Assembly (NCBI GenBank): GCA_964587165.1
Contig: CAZPKH010000024.1
Span: 1-27,364, forward strand
Length of the DNA: 27,364 nucleotides
Reading direction: 5' to 3'
Source of the DNA: CAZPKH01 sp964587165
GTDB taxonomy: Bacteria > Bacteroidota > Bacteroidia > Bacteroidales > Muribaculaceae
The position numbers and the translations under genes are program-made. The notes under the pieces are model-generated. The model was not told the origin of the DNA. It saw only the letters and a program-made list of their open reading frames with translations, and did no database searches. This document shows, one piece after another, positions 22,801 to 27,364 of the stretch (position 1 is the stretch's first letter; each line of letters starts with the position of its first letter).

Positions 22801-23382
22801 TCATTCTTCTTCTCCATCATTCTCCGGCTCAAGGAAGAAATCTATCTGAGCCAGTAGTGCGCGTGCGGTCATGGCGGTTTTGCCGCCGGCCTGTGCTTCG
22901 GCCTCCACTGTGGGGCGCATGGCCGCGGCGGTGTCTTCGTCAAGCATATTCCAGAGAATGCGCAGCCCGGCATAACGAACGAGAGGGATCTCTATCTCCG
23001 GCTTGAGTATGTCATACGCCAATCTCTGAGCCCACGGTTGCCCCTTGATGAGCCTCAGACACAGGATGTCGACGGCTTCGACAGTCGGTGCTGTCTCGAT
23101 CCATGTGCGAGCCAGCGTAGGGGTAGCTTTGTCGTGCGGATACAGCATAGGAGCTATCATCAGGCTCTCGCGGGTGCCTGAGTTCTGCCAAAGAGCTTCA
23201 GCCAGATCTGCATCGTGTGGAGTTTCGCGGGCAATAGCACTCACCTGCGGGAGGTTGAGCCCGAAAATTATGCGGTACGGCACGCCGGCGCGACGCAGCT
23301 GCTCGCCCATCATGCCGTTGCGCATCATAAAAAACCGGCGTTTTGTCTGCCGGATTGCTTCGGTGATCTCTTCAGGTGTCAT
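22801..23382 (-). CDS. DNA alkylation repair (AlkD-like) HEAT-repeat protein
   Basis: 193 residues from ATG 23382 (MTPEEITEAIRQTKRRFFMMRNG). Helical repeats throughout, with the pattern of the AlkC/AlkD DNA alkylation-repair family seen in Bacteroidetes: YRIIFGLNLPQVSAIAR, WQNSGTRESLMIAPMLYP, a W-containing SVD/CLRL segment and WAQRLAYDILK. AlkD glycosylases remove bulky or positively charged alkyl bases; I could not align the catalytic Asp/Trp with confidence, so activity is uncertain. The C-terminus is acidic (EPENDGEEE). It follows cdd by 16 bases and is probably co-transcribed. The frame extends upstream into cdd, but MTPEEI is the natural start. Confidence 0.65.
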   Translation of the reverse strand: MTPEEITEAIRQTKRRFFMMRNGMMGEQLRRAGVPYRIIFGLNLPQVSAIARETPHDADLAEALWQNSGTRESLMIAPMLYPHDKATPTLARTWIETAPTVEAVDILCLRLIKGQPWAQRLAYDILKPEIEIPLVRYAGLRILWNMLDEDTAAAMRPTVEAEAQAGGKTAMTARALLAQIDFFLEPENDGEEE

Positions 23383-23398
23383 ATCAGCGGGTGGGGGG

Positions 23399-23872
23399 TC
23401 AGAAGCTGTCGAAGGTGAGTGGCAATGATGAGGCAATCGAAGGGAGCTCGTAGATCTCATGGCGCCCTGCAAGAAGCATTCGCACGGGGCGGCCACCGAT
23501 CTTTTCATATTCCACCAAAGCCTGGCGGCATGCACCGCAGGGTGAAATCGGCTCTTCGACTTCGGCGCCGTCGGTGCCGCGGGCAGCTACGCAGAGTGTG
23601 TCGAAGCGCGCCTGCGGATATGTGGAATGTGCATAATATGCGGTGGTGCGCTCGGCGCATGTGCCCGAAGGATATGCGGCATTCTCCTGATTTGAGCCGG
23701 TGACTATCTCGCCGTTGTCGAGCAGCAGAGCCGCGCCTACACGGAAGTGAGAGTAGGGAGCATAGGAGCGTGTGGTGGCCTCGCGAGCCATGTCGACAAG
23801 CCGGCGGTCGGTGTCGGAAAGCTCATCGTAGGAGTACACGTGTATCGGGATGAGGATGTTTTTTTCGGTCAT
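23399..23872 (-). CDS. cdd: Cytidine deaminase
   Basis: Deaminates cytidine and deoxycytidine to uridine forms in pyrimidine salvage. 157 residues from ATG 23872. Zinc-site motifs: TCAERT (zinc Cys and catalytic Glu, in NAAYPSGTCAERTT) and PCGACRQ (two zinc Cys), with SYAPYSHFRVGAALL at the N-terminus. These define the Cys-Cys-Cys homotetrameric class. The frame continues far upstream but that part overlaps the divergent gene. A well-formed promoter leaves only about 13 leader bases. The AlkD-like gene follows by 16 bases. Confidence 0.95.
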   Translation of the reverse strand: MTEKNILIPIHVYSYDELSDTDRRLVDMAREATTRSYAPYSHFRVGAALLLDNGEIVTGSNQENAAYPSGTCAERTTAYYAHSTYPQARFDTLCVAARGTDGAEVEEPISPCGACRQALVEYEKIGGRPVRMLLAGRHEIYELPSIASSLPLTFDSF

Positions 23873-23888
23873 GGACGTTACTTTTCTA

Positions 23889-23921
23889 CAAATATACAAA
23901 AATGTGCGTATATTTGCCAAA
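23889..23921 (-). promoter_or_regulatory. Promoter of cdd
   Basis: TTTGG (23921-23917), 20 bases, then TATATTTG (23896-23889) on the minus strand, a full consensus match. The predicted start is near 23885. The -33 box overlaps the start codon of the divergent HD gene. Confidence 0.75.
23909..23916 (+). promoter_or_regulatory. -7 element of the HD hydrolase gene
   Basis: TATATTTG, an exact consensus, ends 4 bases before ATG 23921, so transcription would start about at the ATG. No -33 TTG on this strand. It forms a perfect 8-base inverted repeat with the cdd -7 element (12-base spacer). Confidence 0.5.
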
Positions 23922-24553
23922 TGAACGGAAAAATTGATGTCGAAGCCCTGCTGAAAGGTCCGTTGGCCGATCTGACCGAGAGGATCAGGGTAGAGGCTCA
24001 CAATATTCATGCTGATGTAAACCAGCATTACGACGGCACCTTCCCCTATGGTGTGCACCTGGATGCGGTGACAGCCGCCGCAATGCGCTTTATTGATGCG
24101 GTAATAGCCGACGAACGCGATCTGGCCGTTGTATATTTCGGGACTATGAATCACGATGCCATTGAGGATGCCCGACAGACTTACAATGATGTTCTGGCAC
24201 GTGCGCGTCGCCATTTCGGCGACGATAAGTCGGCTCTTATGGCTACCGAAATTGTTTATGCTCTCACCAACGAGAAGGGCAGATCGCGCGCCGAGCGCGC
24301 CGACGACCGCTACTATTCACTGATACGGACCACCCCCTATGCGCCTCTTGTCAAGGCGGCCGACCGTCTGGCAAATTTCTCATACTCGTGCATTCATGCC
24401 GCTGAATCATCCGCCAATAGCCGAATGATCGAGATATATCGCGCCGAGATGCCTCATTTTCTAAGAAGTATAGTTGCCCCGGACGCTACAGATATTCGCC
24501 TCACCGTACCGCAATCAATGATCGAGGCTCTGACCGCAGGGGGCTCTAAATAG
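23921..24553 (+). CDS. HD-domain hydrolase, MESH1/RelA-type
   Basis: 210 residues from ATG 23921. The longer frame from 23747 runs through cdd and its promoter and is rejected. HD-superfamily residues in RelA/SpoT/MESH1 order: H46 (HLDAV), H78-D79 (NHDAIEDA), E82-D83 and D148 (KAADRLANFSYS). The stretches YALTNEKGRSRAERA and YYSLIRTTPYAPLVKAADRLAN are typical of small (p)ppGpp-hydrolase-like proteins. All metal and catalytic positions seem intact, with no synthetase or TGS domain. It may hydrolyse (p)ppGpp or NADPH, as shown for MESH1; the substrate is unproven. Divergent from cdd with overlapping promoters. Confidence 0.8.
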   Translation: MNGKIDVEALLKGPLADLTERIRVEAHNIHADVNQHYDGTFPYGVHLDAVTAAAMRFIDAVIADERDLAVVYFGTMNHDAIEDARQTYNDVLARARRHFGDDKSALMATEIVYALTNEKGRSRAERADDRYYSLIRTTPYAPLVKAADRLANFSYSCIHAAESSANSRMIEIYRAEMPHFLRSIVAPDATDIRLTVPQSMIEALTAGGSK

Positions 24554-24557
24554 CAGT

Positions 24558-24600
24558 AGGCCGACCTCGGTAAAAGCGGGATCGGCCTGCGGTTTCTATT
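24558..24600. terminator. Terminator between convergent HD and dnaJ genes
   Basis: Stem AGGCCGA (24558-24564) / TCGGCCT (24582-24588), extended inward past one mismatch. It is followed by TTTCTATT on plus and by ATTT on minus, so it may serve both genes. Confidence 0.6.
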
Positions 24601-24607
24601 ATGGAAG

Positions 24608-25792
24608 TTACTTCTTGTTATCGTCGAAGATGTGGCGCAGTCGGCTGAAGATACGTTCGCTTGCGCCGGGGGCAGGCTTGATGTCGGGCATTGACTTCAG
24701 GCTCTCGATGGCCGCGCGCTCCTGGTCGTTAAGCTGCTCGGGCACATAGACCATCACATTGATAAGCTGATCGCCGGTGCCGTAACCCTCCTGTGAGGGG
24801 AGTCCTTTGCCGCGCAGACGGAGCACTTTGCCGGGCTGGGTGCCGGGAGCTATAGTGACGCGCACACGTCCGGTGATCGTAGGCACTTCGACCTGTCCGC
24901 CGAGAGCGGCAGTGGGGTAGTCGAGCATCAGGTTGTATATCACATCGTTGCCGTCGCGTATCAGTTGCGGGTGTTTTACCTCCTCGATCACGACGAGAAG
25001 GTCGCCGTTCACACCTCCGTTGGGGGCGGCATTGCCTTTCCCCTTGAGCGTGAATACCTGGCCGTCCTGAGCTCCGGCAGGGATGGTGAACGATACTGTC
25101 TGGCTCTCGCGTATTACGCCATGACCGCCGCAGTAGGTACATTTCTCGACTATGGTCTTGCCGGTACCGTTGCACTCGGGGCATACGGCTGTCTGCTGGA
25201 TCACGCCGAAAGGTGTGTTCTGCTGCTGCAGGATCTGTCCGGAGCCGTGGCAAGTGGGACAGGTGGTGAAGCTTGTACCATCCTTGGCGCCTGTGCCGTG
25301 GCAATGGGGATCGGTGACGTAGGTGGGTATCTTGAGGGTCTTGTCGACACCTTTGAGTATATCTTCGAGAGTCAGCTTGACAGTGATACGCAGATCGGAG
25401 CCTTTGCGCTGGGGCTGACGACGACGCGAACGTCCGCCGGCACTTTCAAATCCGCCCATTCCGCCGAAGCCGCCGCCGAAAATGTCGCCGAATGCCGAGA
25501 AAATATCCTCCATCGACATGCCGCCGGCACCTCCGAAGCCGCCCTGACCTCCGCCGAAGCCGCCTTCGCCCATCGAGAAGCCGAACTGATCGTACTTCTG
25601 GCGTTTCTCGGCATTCGACAGCACGTCGTAAGCCTCGGCTGCCTCTTTGAATTTCTCCTCAGCGGCCTTATCACCCGGATTCTTATCCGGATGATACTTG
25701 ATGGCCATCTTGCGGTATGCTTTCTTTATCTCGTCGGGCGTGGCTGTTTTGCTCACGCCGAGCACTTCGTAGTAATCTCTTTTACTTGCCAT
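24608..25792 (-). CDS. dnaJ: Chaperone protein DnaJ (with altered zinc motif 1)
   Basis: Hsp40 co-chaperone that delivers substrates to DnaK and stimulates its ATPase. 394 residues, type-I architecture: J-domain with HPD at 34-36, a Gly/Phe-rich linker (about 74-118), zinc-finger region (about 158-230) and C-terminal substrate domains. The four zinc repeats are DPHCHGTG (161-168), CPTCHGSG (178), CPECNGTG (204) and CTYCGGHG (218). The first Cys of repeat 1 is Asp161 (codon GAT at 25312-25310), leaving three Cys plus one Asp for zinc site I; site II is intact. 16 bases after grpE, same transcript. dnaK is not in the window. Confidence 0.96.
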   Translation of the reverse strand: MASKRDYYEVLGVSKTATPDEIKKAYRKMAIKYHPDKNPGDKAAEEKFKEAAEAYDVLSNAEKRQKYDQFGFSMGEGGFGGGQGGFGGAGGMSMEDIFSAFGDIFGGGFGGMGGFESAGGRSRRRQPQRKGSDLRITVKLTLEDILKGVDKTLKIPTYVTDPHCHGTGAKDGTSFTTCPTCHGSGQILQQQNTPFGVIQQTAVCPECNGTGKTIVEKCTYCGGHGVIRESQTVSFTIPAGAQDGQVFTLKGKGNAAPNGGVNGDLLVVIEEVKHPQLIRDGNDVIYNLMLDYPTAALGGQVEVPTITGRVRVTIAPGTQPGKVLRLRGKGLPSQEGYGTGDQLINVMVYVPEQLNDQERAAIESLKSMPDIKPAPGASERIFSRLRHIFDDNKK

Positions 25793-25808
25793 ATCGGATT
25801 CTCTTTGC

Positions 25809-26468
25809 TTATTGGCCTACAGCGACTTTAGCGTGACGTATCACCTTGTCGCCGAGTTTGTACCCTTTGGTGAGGGTGTCGATCACTTTACCTTTGTTTG
25901 CTTCGTCGCCGGGCACCATCGCGAGAGCTTCGTGCAGGTCGGAGTTGAACTCTTCGCCGGTCGACTCGATAGCTGTCACGCCGTTCTTTTCGAGGAATTT
26001 CTGCAGCTTGTGGAATATAAGCTCTGTGCCCTCTTTGATGGCTGCGGCATCCTCGCTGTCGCGGTTAGCCTCGATAGCACGCTCGAAGTCGTCGACTATC
26101 GGTAGAAGATCCTTGATGGTCGATTCGGCGGCGTTTTTGATTATGTCGCTTTTTTCTTTTACGGTACGCTTGCGGAAATTGTCGAACTCCGCCATCAGAA
26201 AGAGATACTCCTTTTTCTCTTTCTCGACCTCGGCTTTTGCGCTATCAAGCTGCTCGTTGAGCTTGTTGAGCTCATCCATCTGGCGGTTTATGATATCTTT
26301 CTCTTCTTCGTTTTCCTCGCCCTCTACTGAAGCTTCGATATCGTCGAATGCCTCGGCGCCCTGATTTTCGCGCTCGATCTTCTCACCGAACTGCTCGGGG
26401 GTGGGTTGTGTGGTTTCTGACGACTTTTCGGTGTTCATATTGTTGAATGTTTTATTTTTCTTTTTCAT
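25809..26468 (-). CDS. grpE: Nucleotide exchange factor GrpE
   Basis: Releases ADP from DnaK. 219 residues from ATG 26468; ATG 26438 (MNTEKSSE) would remove 10 Lys/Asn-rich residues and is a fair alternative. An acidic disordered N-terminus is followed by a long coiled coil (about 55-115, containing EKEKKEYLFLMAEFDNFRKRT) and the C-terminal beta domain with FNSDLHEALAMVPG and the ending GYKLGDKVIRHAKVAVGQ. These are hallmark GrpE features. First gene of grpE-dnaJ; ispE ends about 100 bases upstream. No clear TAnnTTTG promoter is visible in the gap, so an alternative sigma factor or read-through is possible. Confidence 0.95.
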   Translation of the reverse strand: MKKKNKTFNNMNTEKSSETTQPTPEQFGEKIERENQGAEAFDDIEASVEGEENEEEKDIINRQMDELNKLNEQLDSAKAEVEKEKKEYLFLMAEFDNFRKRTVKEKSDIIKNAAESTIKDLLPIVDDFERAIEANRDSEDAAAIKEGTELIFHKLQKFLEKNGVTAIESTGEEFNSDLHEALAMVPGDEANKGKVIDTLTKGYKLGDKVIRHAKVAVGQ

Positions 26469-26566
26469 AATGATGATGCTTCAAAAATTGTGCCAAACCG
26501 CAATCGGCAGGCCTCTGTTACATATATTATTTATATAAAGAGTAACGTTTCGAAGCCCCATACTGT

Positions 26567-27364
26567 TCAGAGCACCGCGCTGAAGATTTGAGTGTCGTCG
26601 AGGGTGGCGCGCAGGTGGTCGATCACCTCGGTTGGCGGATCCCCCCAAAGCCCGAATACTGCCGAACCGCTCCCCGACATGGCTGTATATATTGCGCCCG
26701 CATCCGCCATACTCTGCTTGACGGCGGCAATCTGCGGATACGCAGCGAAAACGGTCGTTTCAAAATCGTTGACGACCTCCCCGGCCCACCGGTGAGGAGG
26801 CTGTGTGAGAAGTTGATCTAATTGCACCGTAGGTATAGCCGGTGTCACTCCACGGTAGGCCGCAGCGGTTGGCACACTCACCCGGGGTTTCGCTATTACA
26901 ATGGTGAGTCCGGACAGATCGACTCTCGTTTCGGTCAAGGTCGTTCCGGTTTCGGTGGCAAGCATCGGTCGGTTGTAAATGAAAAACGGGCAGTCGGCTC
27001 CTAAGCTTGCAGCAATCTCGGCGAGACGCTCTTTAGAGTAGCCGAGCGCAAACATATCGTTGAGCATCAAAAGTGTCGTCGAGGCGTCCGACGAGCCTCC
27101 ACCCAGGCCGGCGCCGTCAGGTATTATCTTGCGGAGATAGATCTTAACCGGCGGAAACTCCGCTCCGTCGGCTCTGAGAGCGTTGCAGGCGCGCATCACT
27201 AAATTTTTCTCCGGTGGGCAATCCACATGCCTGCCGCTTACAGTGAGCGTATCGTCAGCTCCACTGTCGGAGGGTACGATCTCAAGTATGTCACACCAAG
27301 GTACAGGCACCATCACCGTTTCGATGTTGTGGTAGCCGTCGGCGCGACGCGACACAATGCGCAG
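26567..27364 (-). CDS. ispE: 4-Diphosphocytidyl-2-C-methyl-D-erythritol kinase (5' end outside window)
   Basis: GHMP kinase of the MEP isoprenoid pathway, phosphorylating CDP-methylerythritol. The frame runs to the window edge: the residues reading L-R-I-V-S-R-R-A-D-G-Y-H place the cut about 12-15 codons after the real start. Motifs: ADGYHNIETVMVPV, the ATP-binding PDGAGLGGGSSDASTTLLMLN and the C-terminal MSGSGSAVFGLW. 265 residues in the window. The protein is otherwise of normal length and intact. Confidence 0.95.
   Translation of the reverse strand: MRIVSRRADGYHNIETVMVPVPWCDILEIVPSDSGADDTLTVSGRHVDCPPEKNLVMRACNALRADGAEFPPVKIYLRKIIPDGAGLGGGSSDASTTLLMLNDMFALGYSKERLAEIAASLGADCPFFIYNRPMLATETGTTLTETRVDLSGLTIVIAKPRVSVPTAAAYRGVTPAIPTVQLDQLLTQPPHRWAGEVVNDFETTVFAAYPQIAAVKQSMADAGAIYTAMSGSGSAVFGLWGDPPTEVIDHLRATLDDTQIFSAVL

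Noticed and set aside
23873..24214. N-terminal extension of cytidine deaminase (271-codon frame)
   Set aside because: The extra part overlaps the divergent HD gene and the cdd promoter; the natural start is ATG 23872.
1..27364. CRISPR arrays, insertion sequences, prophage or integration sites
   Set aside because: No regularly spaced repeats, transposase or integrase genes, terminal inverted repeats or tRNA genes were seen; gene content is housekeeping with even composition.

Overview
The window looks like chromosomal core-genome DNA of a Bacteroidales bacterium, most likely Muribaculaceae-like. The reasons are: GC-rich coding sequence with AT-rich gaps; repeated Bacteroidetes-type promoters (-33 TTTG/TTG and -7 TAnnTTTG); almost no Shine-Dalgarno sequences; and Bacteroidetes-style products (a short TonB-C protein, a glycine-zipper OmpA lipoprotein, a TIGR04076 protein, an LpxH-like hydrolase, menaquinone synthesis). 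The genus is inferred from overall character, not from a marker gene. I found no transposon, prophage, CRISPR array, rRNA or tRNA.

Layout. 1-3505, minus strand: an ExbB/TolQ proton channel (cut by the window edge), a long-chain acyl-CoA ligase and a small TIGR04076 protein. 3549-3701, plus strand: no gene, but nested inverted repeats ending in a strong terminator, a candidate structured RNA. 3794-4400, minus: rplU-rpmA. 4647-11074, plus: a lipoprotein, then a PAP2 phosphatase with a beta-barrel-like tail, a DbpA-type DEAD-box RNA helicase and a 1082-residue protein ending in a Schlafen/AlbA_2 domain. 11118-11294, minus: a possible tiny gene divergent from a TonB-C protein (11358-11816, plus). 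11943-16840, plus: pta, ackA, an AGCS amino acid/sodium symporter, a SufT/MIP18-like protein and an LpxH-like hydrolase. 16985-17085, plus: a possible small RNA. 17109-20664, minus: glmS then menD. 20999-21694, minus: OmpA-family lipoprotein. 21859-22800, plus: DMT transporter, meeting tail to tail with cdd plus an AlkD-like gene (minus). 23921-24553, plus: a MESH1/RelA-type HD hydrolase divergent from cdd. 24608-27364, minus: ispE (cut by the edge), grpE, dnaJ.

How the genes work together. Most are housekeeping: acetate fermentation (pta-ackA), cell-envelope precursors (glmS, lpxH), menaquinone (menD), isoprenoids (ispE), ribosomal proteins, chaperones (grpE-dnaJ) and TonB energisation (exbB, TonB-C). 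The least ordinary parts are the helicase plus AlbA_2 pair, the gene-free structured segment at 3549-3701, a DnaJ whose first zinc-finger motif has Asp in place of Cys, and several compact divergent promoter regions with inverted repeats.
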